A stretch of DNA of 64,000 nucleotides, taken from the NCBI RefSeq assembly GCF_009765905.1, contig NZ_LMUO01000009.1:349941-413940 (forward strand). Reading direction: 5' to 3'. The DNA comes from Mucilaginibacter sp. L196 (GTDB lineage: Bacteria; Bacteroidota; Bacteroidia; Sphingobacteriales; Sphingobacteriaceae). A model generated the notes under the pieces. The model made no database searches. It was not told the origin of the DNA and was given only the letters and a program-made list of their open reading frames with translations. The position numbers and the translations under genes are program-made. Below are positions 26,932-36,043 of the stretch, piece after piece. Positions within the stretch are counted from its first letter, which is position 1. The number at the start of each line of letters is the position of its first letter.

Positions 26932-26971
26932 AAACAAGACCATATTGGCTATTGCCTACATAGTCTTGTTT
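26932..26971 (-). terminator. Terminator after the 2-hydroxyacid dehydrogenase
   Basis: AAACAAGAC / GTCTTGTTT with an inner GGC-TATT-GCC stem forms an imperfect 40-nt hairpin. The minus side continues GTTTGTTTTTACGG. It lies between the dehydrogenase and greA. Confidence 0.65.
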
Positions 26972-27100
26972 TGTCTAAAACGAAGATAAGTGATTTAAAT
27001 TTTAATATCCAAATTTTTGTTGTCGCAAACTTAAATGATTGATAATGTTGGATAGAGGGGTTGATGAAATGTCAGAATCAACTAAATCACCCCAATTCAA

Positions 27101-28030
27101 CTAATAAACCAATTTACCCAACTTCTCAGCCATTACCTCGCTAATTTTGCGGTACGAGTCAAATGTCCAGCCAGCAACATGAGGAGTAAGCAATACTTTG
27201 CCCGATTGTTTTAAATCATTAAACCATTCCTGTTCGGCTAATGCGGGGAATTTTTCAACTTCCAATACATCTAAACCTGCACCTGAAATTTTACCTTTTT
27301 TAACAGCATCAATCACAGCACTAACCTTGGCTGTTTTACCACGGGATGTATTGATGAAGAATATTGGCTTTTTAAAGTGGAAGAAGTATTCCTCATTTAT
27401 AAAGCCATCGGTTTCCTTGGTTAATGGTACATGTATGCTGAGTACATCGCTGTGTTTCACAATCTCTTCCATGCTTACTTCACGCGCAAATTGGTCGCTG
27501 AAGCCGGTTTTATATTTATCATAAGCAATTACATTCACCCCAAAGCCCGAAAGCTTACGCGCGAAGCTGCTGCCCATAAAACCATAGCCGATGATGCCCA
27601 CGGTTTTACCTTTTAATTCGTAACCACGATTGCCTTCGCGATCCCAAACGCCATTGCGGATCTGCATATCCGAATTGCGGAAGTTATTCATCAGCGATAG
27701 TAATAAACCAACCGCATGCTCGCCAACGGCATCCATATTACCTTCGGGTGCGTTTATCAGGAACAGCTTTTTTTCAGCCGCATAAACCTCATCAATATTA
27801 TCCATCCCCGCACCGGCACGGCAAACAAAGCGTAATTGCTTCGCCGCATCGATTACTTTGCGGTCGACATTGAATTTTGAGCGGATAACCAGGCCCGCAT
27901 ATTGGCCGATAATTTCTAACGCTTCAGCAGCTTTTATGAAAGGCTGATAGTCGCAAGTATAACCCAGCGCTTCAGCCTGTTCAATAAATACCGGGTGTAT
28001 ATCATCAACAATAAGAATGTTTTTTTTCAT
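27101..28030 (-). CDS. D-isomer-specific 2-hydroxyacid dehydrogenase (SerA-like)
   Basis: 309 aa from the ATG at 28030; an in-frame start at 28045 adds five residues. The NAD-binding motif is KTVGIIGYGFMGSSFARKL. The catalytic Arg is in FINTSRGKTA, the Glu in LDVLEVEKF and the His in LLTPHVAGWTF. It is a short form without ACT domain. It may be a 3-phosphoglycerate dehydrogenase or another 2-ketoacid reductase; no serC or serB neighbour is present to decide. Confidence 0.9.
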   Translation of the reverse strand: MKKNILIVDDIHPVFIEQAEALGYTCDYQPFIKAAEALEIIGQYAGLVIRSKFNVDRKVIDAAKQLRFVCRAGAGMDNIDEVYAAEKKLFLINAPEGNMDAVGEHAVGLLLSLMNNFRNSDMQIRNGVWDREGNRGYELKGKTVGIIGYGFMGSSFARKLSGFGVNVIAYDKYKTGFSDQFAREVSMEEIVKHSDVLSIHVPLTKETDGFINEEYFFHFKKPIFFINTSRGKTAKVSAVIDAVKKGKISGAGLDVLEVEKFPALAEQEWFNDLKQSGKVLLTPHVAGWTFDSYRKISEVMAEKLGKLVY

Positions 28031-28151
28031 ATCAATTACAAACATATTGATACGGCAGGAAATTTATAACACTTCGTTGCAATATATTGTCTGAAGCAAT
28101 ATTCATAAACCTAAAATCGTTTTAATTGTAGTATTAACAAACACGAAGATT

Positions 28152-28706
28152 ATGCAACCGCTAAAAAATATAACATCCAATATAAAAGAATACGGCAGGG
28201 GGCTTTCAGAAGATGGCTTTCATCAATTATTTAACCATATAGACCAATTTAAAATTAAAGAGGGGGTAGACAGGCTTGGCCTTGATAAATTTATAGACCA
28301 ATGCGCTTACCTGGCAGCAGGCTCAGGTGTTATTTCGGGGGGCGGCGGCGTATTCACCATGATAATAGGTATGCCATTTGATTTTATAAACTTGATAACC
28401 CAACAATTTAGGGTTACTATGGCCATAATGTACCGAAACAGGGGTACGTACCGTATTGGCTTTGATGAATTTATGGCATTGGTGGCCACATCGCTTAAAG
28501 TAGAGGCCAGTGTAACCATCACGAAAACCATGATGGAAAGTGTAGCCGAAAAAATGCTAATGATCTTCGGGACACGAACAGCAGAACGTCTGATCCCCTT
28601 AGTTGGCGCTACGATTGGGGGCACAACAAACTACTTATTCATTAAACGCATGGCCAAAATGGTGAAGAAAATGCAATTGGAGCCGGCGGTAATACAGGTG
28701 TTTTAA
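28152..28706 (+). CDS. EcsC-like small membrane-associated protein
   Basis: 184 aa. A Gly-rich hydrophobic stretch (GVISGGGGVFTMIIGMPFDF, ~58-77) and a C-terminal PLVGATIGGTTNYLFIKR resemble the EcsC family. The middle is helical and basic. The family has no firm function. It is followed 78 bases later by a Coq4-like gene on the same strand, so the two may be co-expressed. Family assignment is by pattern and moderately sure. Confidence 0.6.
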   Translation: MQPLKNITSNIKEYGRGLSEDGFHQLFNHIDQFKIKEGVDRLGLDKFIDQCAYLAAGSGVISGGGGVFTMIIGMPFDFINLITQQFRVTMAIMYRNRGTYRIGFDEFMALVATSLKVEASVTITKTMMESVAEKMLMIFGTRTAERLIPLVGATIGGTTNYLFIKRMAKMVKKMQLEPAVIQVF

Positions 28707-28784
28707 GTATTATTGTTACGTAGCAGCATTTTTTTGCATATCCGCATTTATAATCCTACATTTCCATAGATTATATAATTCGGA

Positions 28785-29378
28785 ATGACTGTTAAAGAAG
28801 CACTTATAGGTTTTTACAAATTTAACAGCTTAAATCTTGCCCAAGATTTTGAATCGCATTGTGTGCGTGTTTACATTGGATGTATTCTGGCTCCCGTCCC
28901 GAATATTAATGCACGCAAAAAATATCTAAAATTTCATGACTTGCACCACATTATGGCAGGTTATGGAATTGACAGGATTGGCGAAAGTGAAATTAGCGCA
29001 TGGGAACTCGGTTCAAGAAGTTGCCGCAAGCCTTTGATAACCATAATGAACCTTTTTGCTTTGTCGACAGGTTTTATACTCAGCCCAACCAAAGTAATTA
29101 ATGCATTTTACCGGGGCTGCAGGAGCAGGAATTTATACTATATGGCAGATGGATTGAGCGAAGCAGATATTGATGCACTTAGCTTAGTCGAAATGAAAGC
29201 GACCCATCTGGAAATTTTACCGGCTGTAAAACACAAATGGCTAAGAAATATTGAATTTAGCGGCTACATTTTTGGTTCGATGATCATTCATGTAATGATG
29301 CTGGTAGCAGGAAAGATGCTATTGACCGCCGAATGGATCAAAAATAAGCTATCAAAACCCAAAGTAGTTCAATCGTAA
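28785..29378 (+). CDS. Coq4-like protein with intact HDxxHx11E motif
   Basis: 197 aa. His51-Asp52-x-x-His55 followed by 11 residues and Glu67 fits the zinc motif HDxxHx11E of Coq4, the ubiquinone-biosynthesis protein. The context HIMAGYGIDRIGESEI is also Coq4-like. A single hydrophobic segment near the C-terminus (FGSMIIHVMMLVAGKMLL) suggests membrane attachment. Bacteroidota use menaquinone, so the role is unlikely to be standard ubiquinone synthesis; an acyl- or prenyl-lipid related metal enzyme is possible. Confidence 0.7.
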   Translation: MTVKEALIGFYKFNSLNLAQDFESHCVRVYIGCILAPVPNINARKKYLKFHDLHHIMAGYGIDRIGESEISAWELGSRSCRKPLITIMNLFALSTGFILSPTKVINAFYRGCRSRNLYYMADGLSEADIDALSLVEMKATHLEILPAVKHKWLRNIEFSGYIFGSMIIHVMMLVAGKMLLTAEWIKNKLSKPKVVQS

Positions 29379-29397
29379 TATAATCAATCGCAATTAC

Positions 29398-30012
29398 CTA
29401 TTTCAGCGCGGCAATTTTACTGGCAAACTCAGCCAGTTGAATCGTTTGCCCGGTATTTATGTCTAACGGACAGCCGATAATTAATGACTTGCCCTCGGTT
29501 TCCAGTACCATATTATCGCCCATGCCCATTACTGCATTTCTAAAATTCCAGTTCATGGCCAGATGCGCTTTTTGATCGTCATTAGTCACGACATAAAATT
29601 TATGGTCGAAAGGTTTATCGTCTTCAAACTTCATTTCGCAGGGATGTAGTAATGCAACCAACCTGTCATTAAAAGTTTCATGTCTGATTAATATCCTGCC
29701 AAAATCTTTAGTCTGGTTAATGTAAGCCCAAACCGTGTATTTATACCAATCGTACCTAGTTGCTGATTTTAAGCCGTAACTAGAATAGTGTGTTTTTAAA
29801 AAGATCAGATAAAACGGACTGGAAGAGTTAATTGATAATATTCCGCCTATCGTCGTCTCAGTATTTGCGGTAGAGTCGAATTTTTTAACATCAAAATGGA
29901 TATCGCAATCTATTCCTATATTAAATTTTGCTTTAAGGGCGTCGTACGTATCTTCCAATATCTGTACATCATCTCCGCTTAAGTTGATTGTGTCGAAAGG
30001 TAGATTTTTCAA
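29398..30012 (-). CDS. Hypothetical protein, 204 aa
   Basis: A soluble protein with no signal peptide or membrane helix, with strands suggested by KYTVWAYINQTKDFGRILIRHE and HKFYVVTNDDQKAH. I do not recognise a family. It lies 16 bases downstream of the rsmA stop codon on the same strand, so it may share that transcript. Confidence 0.65.
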   Translation of the reverse strand: MKNLPFDTINLSGDDVQILEDTYDALKAKFNIGIDCDIHFDVKKFDSTANTETTIGGILSINSSSPFYLIFLKTHYSSYGLKSATRYDWYKYTVWAYINQTKDFGRILIRHETFNDRLVALLHPCEMKFEDDKPFDHKFYVVTNDDQKAHLAMNWNFRNAVMGMGDNMVLETEGKSLIIGCPLDINTGQTIQLAEFASKIAALK

Positions 30013-30028
30013 TTGTATATTGTTTAGG

Positions 30029-30808
30029 TTATCTGTTAGCTGTTATCAAGTTGGTTAACTTTACAAAATCCTCAACAGTGAGCCTTTCCGCACGCAGATC
30101 AAGTAATGGCTCGTCGGTCATTTTTTCTTTGTTCATGAGCGATGATACCGCATTGCGCAAGGTTTTTCTTCGCTGATTAAACCCTGCTTTAACTACCTGC
30201 CAGAACAGTTTTTCATCACAGCCTAACTCTGCAGTTTCGTTTCTCGTCAACCTGATTACTGCTGACAATACCTTTGGGGGGGGATTAAACACACCTGCTT
30301 TCACCGTAAACAGATATTCCACCTTATAATATGCCTGGAGGAAAACGCTTAATATCCCATACTCCTTACTGCCCGCTTCGGCACTGCAGCGCTCGGCCAC
30401 TTCCTTCTGGAACATGCCCACTACCTCAACCACCTGTGCCCGGTTGTCCAATACTTTAAATAATATCTGAGACGATATGTTATAAGGGAAGTTTCCAATA
30501 ATCCCCAGCGGGCCATCGAACAGTGTCGCGAAGTCCATTTGCAAGAAATCGGCATTTAATAATTTGCTGCCCAGTTGCGGATATTTTTTTTGAAGGAACA
30601 GGTACGACTCCGTATCAATATCAACCAAACTAACCTCATACGCTGTTTTTTGCAGCAGGAAGTCGGATAATATACCCATGCCGGGCCCAACTTCAAGCAC
30701 CTGTTTGTATTTGCCTTCGGGGCGCAGGCTTTCTACTATTTTGGCTGCTATATTTTTATCAGTAAGAAAATGCTGACCCAGATGTTTTTTTGCCCTTACC
30801 AATGTCAT
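30029..30808 (-). CDS. rsmA: 16S rRNA (adenine1518-N6/adenine1519-N6)-dimethyltransferase
   Basis: 259 aa. It dimethylates two adenines in the 3'-terminal helix of 16S rRNA with SAM. The start KKHLGQHFLTDKNIA, the SAM loop EVGPGMGILSDFLL, and the catalytic GNFPYNISSQIL are diagnostic of KsgA/RsmA. PPPKVLSAVIRL leads into the C-terminal helical domain. It is divergent from pdxA; this rsmA-pdxA adjacency is common. Confidence 0.97.
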   Translation of the reverse strand: MTLVRAKKHLGQHFLTDKNIAAKIVESLRPEGKYKQVLEVGPGMGILSDFLLQKTAYEVSLVDIDTESYLFLQKKYPQLGSKLLNADFLQMDFATLFDGPLGIIGNFPYNISSQILFKVLDNRAQVVEVVGMFQKEVAERCSAEAGSKEYGILSVFLQAYYKVEYLFTVKAGVFNPPPKVLSAVIRLTRNETAELGCDEKLFWQVVKAGFNQRRKTLRNAVSSLMNKEKMTDEPLLDLRAERLTVEDFVKLTNLITANR

Positions 30809-30960
30809 TATAATGGATTATTTAAGCAAATTAAATCATAATTTGCGCTTTATTAAGGAACAAATCTTTTTATTTGTGTTTATTAGCACATAGCGTAATT
30901 ATAACCTTACCTGAAAATCGGCGATTTCACCGATTTTCAGCGTAATCAACATATAGAATA

Positions 30961-32013
30961 ATGGACAAATTGAAAATAGGGATAAGCATTGGTGATGTTA
31001 ACGGCATCGGCCTCGAGATCATCATCAAAACGCTTGCCGATAGCAAGATATTCGACTATTGCACACCGATAGTTTATGGGCATACCAAGGTAGCATCGTT
31101 CTATCGCCGTGCCACCGAAGTTAATGAGCTTAACTTTAACGTGATTGCCGAAGCTTCACAAGCACTGCCAAAACGTGTCAACATGATTAACTGTTGGAGC
31201 GAGGATGTGAAGATAGAGCCCGGCATTTTCAATAAAGAAGTAGGCAAATATGCCTTCCTTTCCCTTGAGCGGGCTACTAACGATCTGCTTGCAGGTCATA
31301 TCGACGCGTTGGTAACAGCGCCTATTAACAAAGACACCATACAAAGCGAGGAGTTCAATTTCCCCGGCCATACCGAATACCTGCAATTCCGTGGCGATGC
31401 TGCCGATTCATTGATGTTTTTGGTGAGCGATACCCTGCGCGTGGGTGTAGTAACCGGGCATATCCCGATTGCTAAAGTGGCTGAAAGCATCACTACCGAG
31501 AAGATCCTGTCCAAACTGCGCATGATGGATTCCAGCCTGCGTAATGATTTCTGGATTCGTAAACCTAAAATTGCCGTGCTGGGCCTTAACCCCCATGCAA
31601 GCGATAACGGCCTGATAGGCAACGAAGAAGCCGACATCATCACCCCTGCTATTGAAGAAGCCCGCGCTAACGATATACTGGCTATGGGCCCATATGCCGC
31701 CGACGGATTTTTCGCCAATGGTACCTACCTGCAATTTGATGCAGTATTAGCCATGTATCACGACCAGGGCCTGATACCCTTTAAGCAGATCGCCTTTGAA
31801 TCAGGGGTTAACTTTACGGCAGGCTTGAGCTTTGTGCGTACCTCGCCTGATCACGGTACCGCGTTTGATATTGCGGGCAAGAATAAAGCCTCCGAGGTAT
31901 CCTTCCGCGAGGCGCTATTTGCCGCTATACACATCGTAAAGCACCGCCGTGAAACCGCCGAACTAAACGAAAATCCGCTAGCCTTCACCAAGCTAAGCCG
32001 CGATAGGGACTAA
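30961..32013 (+). CDS. pdxA: 4-hydroxythreonine-4-phosphate dehydrogenase
   Basis: 350 aa. It oxidises 4-phosphohydroxy-L-threonine in DXP-dependent pyridoxal phosphate synthesis. Metal-binding His residues are in FPGHTEYL, GVVTGHIPI and MYHDQGLIPFK. GISIGDVNGIGLEIIIK is the family start. The gene ends at TAA followed by a hairpin. The synthesis partners are not in the window. Confidence 0.96.
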   Translation: MDKLKIGISIGDVNGIGLEIIIKTLADSKIFDYCTPIVYGHTKVASFYRRATEVNELNFNVIAEASQALPKRVNMINCWSEDVKIEPGIFNKEVGKYAFLSLERATNDLLAGHIDALVTAPINKDTIQSEEFNFPGHTEYLQFRGDAADSLMFLVSDTLRVGVVTGHIPIAKVAESITTEKILSKLRMMDSSLRNDFWIRKPKIAVLGLNPHASDNGLIGNEEADIITPAIEEARANDILAMGPYAADGFFANGTYLQFDAVLAMYHDQGLIPFKQIAFESGVNFTAGLSFVRTSPDHGTAFDIAGKNKASEVSFREALFAAIHIVKHRRETAELNENPLAFTKLSRDRD

Positions 32014-32018
32014 GCCCA

Positions 32019-32056
32019 AACTGTACCACAATGCAAGTGGAACACATGGTACAGTT
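32019..32056 (+). terminator. Inverted repeat after pdxA
   Basis: AACTGTACCA (32019-32028) pairs exactly with TGGTACAGTT (32047-32056), loop 18 nt, five bases after the pdxA stop. There is no clean T-tract, so it may protect the 3' end or be an operator. Confidence 0.4.
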
Positions 32057-32239
32057 GGTACACTTTTCGAACTAAAATCGAACTAAAATGCCCTGTTTTG
32101 GCGCTTTTTACATGTGTTTTTAGGCCTCAAAAAGCCAATTTTAGCCCCAAAAGCGCTAAAAAAGAGCTATTTTTTGATGCTTTTTGGCGATTTTCGACAC
32201 AAAAAATACCGGTTTTGACCCAAAATAACAGTTTTTTAA

Positions 32240-32336
32240 TCCCCTCTTGAGATTGGTAGAGGTGTGTCCCACATCATTCAAAATCAAAGCCCGGCCTTTG
32301 TGCGATTCCCTCCCCTGGGAGGGTGTAGGGAGGGGT
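32240..32336. repeat. Repeat family D, copy 1
   Basis: A left part CCCCTCTTGAGATTGGTAG leads to GTGTGTCCCACATCA, and a right part reads GCCTTTGTGCGATTCCCTCC followed by GGGAGGGTGTAGGGAGGGG. Related partial copies lie at 43733-43771 and 46091-46128. Confidence 0.65.
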
Positions 32337-32396
32337 AAACACGCCAATGCAAACCCTGTTGTAAATCTCGCCGCCTAACGCTATATTTGAAATACT

Positions 32397-32555
32397 ATGC
32401 AAAGCCTAACCACTTCAACAAATAAAATAACCACCAAAAAGCTAATAATCATCTGTCTGCTTGTATCCGCAGTTTACCATTGGAGAGATATAAAAAACGG
32501 CTTTGTAGATGGTATGACAGAAGGCGGCCTCAATTTTAAAACAACCACCAAATAA
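32397..32555 (+). CDS. Small membrane protein, 52 aa
   Basis: An ATG-TAA frame encoding 52 residues: a basic N-terminus, one hydrophobic helix (LIIICLLVSAVYHW, ~16-29), then DIKNGFVDGMTEG. The C-terminal GFxDGMxxG pattern recurs in small single-pass proteins of Sphingobacteriaceae. It lies between repeats, with no partner gene. It might be too small for automatic annotation. Confidence 0.5.
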   Translation: MQSLTTSTNKITTKKLIIICLLVSAVYHWRDIKNGFVDGMTEGGLNFKTTTK

Positions 32556-32569
32556 CCAGGCATTCAAAT

Positions 32570-32602
32570 TCCTCGCTAGGGTGGGGTTAGGGGTGTATTT
32601 CT
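32570..32602. repeat. Repeat fragment related to family D
   Basis: TCCTCGCTAGGGTGGGGTTA followed by GGGGTGTATTTC resembles the GGGAGGGTGTAGGGAGGGG end of family D. It is a single degenerate arm. Confidence 0.4.
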
Positions 32603-32695
32603 ACAAGCGGCAAGCAAAAGGTTCGCCCACAAAAAAGCCCTTAACTCATACGTGTTTATATGAAAAAAATCCAAGCTGAAACCGCCTCGTACTTA

Positions 32696-33448
32696 CTACT
32701 TAACTTCGGTGTAACTAAAAACTATTGTTTCAGTAAGTGTGCCATTGGTATAGGTTTGTTCTTTTAAAGGGTAGCCCTCGGTATTATAGGTAAACACATT
32801 TTTTTGATCCGTTACCCCGCCTGTGCTGTTAACTGCTTTAATCTCCAGTATCTCATTATCATTTATAACATAACCAAGCCCGTACAGGCAATATTTTAAA
32901 CCGGTATATAAAAATGGGCTTGTATGGTTGCCGTAAGTATACGTGTTGGTGCTGCCGTCATTGTAGCTTAGTACATTATAATTATTGCCCTTATAAGTAA
33001 GTGTTTCCGTCAAATCAGACGAGAGTGGAAAAGTCACCCCGGTAACTTTACTACCCTCTACAGTATAAATAGCCTCAACTACAGCGTTCGTTGAATTTGG
33101 TGCCAGGTATGATGTGCTTAAAGGTACACCGTTCTTATAGCTGTAAGTATAAGTTCCATTCGGGTTGCTCCCCTGTAAATAACTTAATTGCACAATATTG
33201 CCATTACTATCATAACTGTAGTTGCTTGTATTAATATAGTACCGCGGGCCATAGTTGTGGGTAACAGTGGTAAGCCTGTTGTTATTATCATATTGCATGT
33301 TTACCACAAAGTTAAAAGTAGAATCTGCAGGGTAATAATCGGTTATCGTTTCCGACGAGATTAGCTGCCTTTCGGCCGGGTTTAGTCCGTCTTTTTTACA
33401 GCTGTAAGCCATCATTGCAATAAGTAACAGAGGTAGATATTTTTTCAT
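32696..33448 (-). CDS. Lipoprotein with YD-like beta repeats
   Basis: 250 aa. The lipobox MAYSC gives an acylated Cys at residue 17 followed by KKD. The remainder is a series of short beta repeats such as YDSNGNIVQLSY, YKGNNYNVLSYNDGS and YNTEGYPLKEQTY, like DUF4595/RHS-type YD repeats. It is probably anchored in the outer membrane. It seems monocistronic and has no close partner. The function is unknown. Confidence 0.8.
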   Translation of the reverse strand: MKKYLPLLLIAMMAYSCKKDGLNPAERQLISSETITDYYPADSTFNFVVNMQYDNNNRLTTVTHNYGPRYYINTSNYSYDSNGNIVQLSYLQGSNPNGTYTYSYKNGVPLSTSYLAPNSTNAVVEAIYTVEGSKVTGVTFPLSSDLTETLTYKGNNYNVLSYNDGSTNTYTYGNHTSPFLYTGLKYCLYGLGYVINDNEILEIKAVNSTGGVTDQKNVFTYNTEGYPLKEQTYTNGTLTETIVFSYTEVK

Positions 33449-34099
33449 GTAACGGGTTTAGATTTTGTCACAAAAATAACAATAAATTGGAATTTATTGC
33501 GGGGTTTCTCGCACTGTTTTAAGCGTTCAGCTTAGCCCTCGCTACCGCACCTACTGACAAAACACTGTCAGCACTTATCCCAAACCATTTCCCGAAATTT
33601 GAATGTACCAGTACAATGCTCTTGAGAAGGAGCGCGAATTGTTCTTTGAAAGTTAGATTACTTGTGTTCGTTTGTAATGAGGGTTTAAAATGAGTTTGCG
33701 ATTGCATCGCCTCGATAAATCATCATATGCGCATTACAAATGCTAATAAGAGTTAAGTACTCGTTATAAACGAGCTCAATTGCGGGTGGCTTTTTTAATT
33801 TCAATCCTTCCGTATCAAACCGATCCCGTAATTGCTGATAAGATACTGAATGTCTTTCTCCGAGCGTCATTACAAGCGATAGCGCGGCAATCCCTAACTT
33901 GCAAAAATAACGATTCTTTTTTATATTAGCTGAAACCAAACCTTAACGACCAACGAAAGAAGTTAGTTTGTTATTATAGGCCTAGTTAATATCAAATCCA
34001 TTTATCATCACTAAGACGTCTAATTATCATTCATTTGCAGCTCGATAAGATTATTACATTAGTAAATTATAAACGGAGTTATATAAGTAATTTAATTGT
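33449..34099. other. Gene-poor, repeat-scarred region
   Basis: Two short minus-strand frames (33519-33707, 62 aa, and 33685-33939, 84 aa) overlap here. The longer one uses a TTG start and runs through a half-copy of repeat family A; the shorter ends in a segment similar to 38530-38553. They may be remnants of a decayed gene. No intact gene is supported. Confidence 0.5.
33865..33893. repeat. Half-copy of palindromic family A
   Basis: CGTCATTACAAGCGATAGCG followed by CGGCAATCC is one arm of the family seen in full at 14019-14131. The other arm is missing. Confidence 0.7.
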
Positions 34100-35449
34100 A
34101 TGATAACCAAGATCGAAGTCGATGGGTTTAAGTCCCTATCACAATTTGAATTAAAACTAAATTCAGGTCTTAATATTCTAGTTGGACCAAATGGTGCAGG
34201 CAAAACAAACATCATTTTGTTTTTTGAATTCATATCTAAAATGGTGAGAAATCCAATTGCGCATGCTGTTAGTTCAGTGGGAGGGGCTGGTGCTATCTTT
34301 AAGAAGCTAAAGGTGGTAGAGTACCAAGATACAATTAGTTTTAAAATTTATGGCGCGTTACAACAGGAAAAGAACAGCTTTCTTGTTTATGAGATTTCGG
34401 CGATTATAAAATCATCCTTTGAAAAAGATGATATTTATTTTAGCAGGCAAGAAGTCAAAGTCAGAACAGCGACGAAATTCTGGAAAGATCCAGACGACAT
34501 TCGAGGAAAAACGGTATGGGACTTTAATTTAGAATATAATTATCAGGGTGAAAAACCAGAGTTGATTATTCATGAATTAAACAAAAAAAAATTCAAACCG
34601 AGATATATTCTTAATTCAACAAATAATGAAGCTGAGATTGAAAAAGCGTTTAAAGACTTCATATTAAAAAATGATCCATCTACTCAAATAATTATAAGCG
34701 CCCTCTTCCCAATAATCGAACATACTCATATAATTGTGAATGACATACTTGGAGGCGAATCCTTTAACGTGGTGCCAAGTAAGGTTAAGGAACAAGAAGA
34801 TGCAGCAAAGCCCCCTGGGATTAAGAAAGATGGGTCCGGTCTTTCAACCACGCTGTATGCGTTAAAAAAGAGCAAGCCAGTATCCCAATCTGATTTCATT
34901 TATTATTATATGATTGAGAGAATTCAAACTGACTATGACCCTAAAACTTTAAGTAAGATAATTTCATATCTAAAGTTGGCGAATAAAACAGTTGTAAATT
35001 TAGATGTAGAAAATGACCCGTTTGATAATAAATTGATAGTTAAGATCTTTATAAAAACAGGTAATTACGAAGCAGTATTGCCCTTGTCATCTATGTCTGA
35101 CGGAACAATTAAATGGTTGACATTAATCACCGCAATTCTAACCTCAAAGACGATTTTCTCAATAGAGGAGCCAGAAAACTTTTTGCATCCTTGGATGCAG
35201 GCTGAAATTGTAAATATCATGCGAGAACATATTGACAGTAAAAACAACCAATCATTTGTAATTATGACTACCCATAGCGAATCTCTACTTAATCATAGTA
35301 ATGCAGAAGAAATTATATTAGTTGATTTGATAGAAGGTAAAACAGTAGCTAAGAAGATACCTAACATTGATTTGCTAAAAAGTGAGATTTCACAAACGGG
35401 TATGGGTTTAGGAAGCTTTTATTTTTCTAATTCTTTCGGCAATGAGTAA
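34100..35449 (+). CDS. AAA ATPase of the OLD/RecF-like ABC type
   Basis: 449 aa. Walker A is GPNGAGKT (29-36). A signature-like MSDGT lies before the Walker B SIEEPENFLHP, then the H-loop TTHSESLL. The start KIEVDGFKSLSQFELKLNSG is typical of AAA15/AAA21 SMC-like ATPases. It overlaps the downstream gene by eight bases, so the pair is coupled. The locus is AT-rich and flanked by repeat debris, suggesting acquired DNA. With its partner it resembles two-gene ATPase/TOPRIM phage-defence modules; that function is inferred. Confidence 0.85.
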   Translation: MITKIEVDGFKSLSQFELKLNSGLNILVGPNGAGKTNIILFFEFISKMVRNPIAHAVSSVGGAGAIFKKLKVVEYQDTISFKIYGALQQEKNSFLVYEISAIIKSSFEKDDIYFSRQEVKVRTATKFWKDPDDIRGKTVWDFNLEYNYQGEKPELIIHELNKKKFKPRYILNSTNNEAEIEKAFKDFILKNDPSTQIIISALFPIIEHTHIIVNDILGGESFNVVPSKVKEQEDAAKPPGIKKDGSGLSTTLYALKKSKPVSQSDFIYYYMIERIQTDYDPKTLSKIISYLKLANKTVVNLDVENDPFDNKLIVKIFIKTGNYEAVLPLSSMSDGTIKWLTLITAILTSKTIFSIEEPENFLHPWMQAEIVNIMREHIDSKNNQSFVIMTTHSESLLNHSNAEEIILVDLIEGKTVAKKIPNIDLLKSEISQTGMGLGSFYFSNSFGNE

Positions 35450-35996
35450 TCCTGCTTTTATAGTAGACGGCTTTACAGAAAGAAATATTATTCAGTCAAT
35501 ATGTCCTGGTAAGCCAATTAGTAGAACTGATTTGAATGGTAAAAACGTGACTTTATTAGCAATGGCGAAGAAAATCGCTTCGTTAATCAGATTATTCAAT
35601 AACAGGAATTATCCTATAATTATTCTTGTTGATAAAGAAAATAGAGAGCTAACAACTGAAGAAATGTGTTCTCAATTGCGTCAATTAATTATTAATGAGG
35701 GTATCAACGATATTGAGTTAAAAATAGGCGTAGCAGATCGAATGATTGAAAATTGGATTTTAGCAGATTGGGATAAAGTTTCGACTGATTTGCCAAAACC
35801 AGATGATACTGACGGTATAAATGGATGCTCAAAAATAAAAGAGATACTGGGCTCATATGGCAAAACAACTGATGGAGTAGATATGTTCCTCAATGCAGAT
35901 CCATCGATTATTTATGATAATTCACCAAGTTTTAAAGAATTCGCAGATCAACTCTTAGATATTCAATGTAAATACCTTAAGCTCGCCGCGGTCTAA
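35442..35996 (+). CDS. TOPRIM-like DUF4276/RloB-type protein
   Basis: 184 aa. FIVDGFTERNII near the N-terminus resembles the VEGxTE start of DUF4276/TOPRIM proteins with Asp in place of the first Glu. PIIILVDKENRE supplies further acidic residues after a beta strand, and IGVADRMIENWILADWD matches the later conserved helix. It would be the nuclease or effector partner of the ATPase with which it overlaps. TOPRIM assignment is by motif and order only; activity is not proven. Confidence 0.65.
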   Translation: MSNPAFIVDGFTERNIIQSICPGKPISRTDLNGKNVTLLAMAKKIASLIRLFNNRNYPIIILVDKENRELTTEEMCSQLRQLIINEGINDIELKIGVADRMIENWILADWDKVSTDLPKPDDTDGINGCSKIKEILGSYGKTTDGVDMFLNADPSIIYDNSPSFKEFADQLLDIQCKYLKLAAV

Positions 35997-36043
35997 TGTT
36001 TATGTTGAAATGACTACTTTAGGAGTTCAGCGCTGCTCTAGCT

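Noticed and set aside
32156..32347. 63-aa minus-strand frame
   Set aside because: It lies across family D repeat and low-complexity AT-rich DNA; the product reads like a repeat translation.
33519..33939. Two overlapping minus-strand frames (62 and 84 aa)
   Set aside because: The longer starts at TTG and its first third is a translated half-copy of repeat family A; the shorter ends in repeat-like DNA. No family motif. Kept only as a possible gene remnant.
34100..35996. Naming the ATPase pair PARIS (AriA/AriB)
   Set aside because: The small protein resembles DUF4276 more than the DUF4435 of AriB and lacks a clear first Glu; only a general resemblance is claimed.
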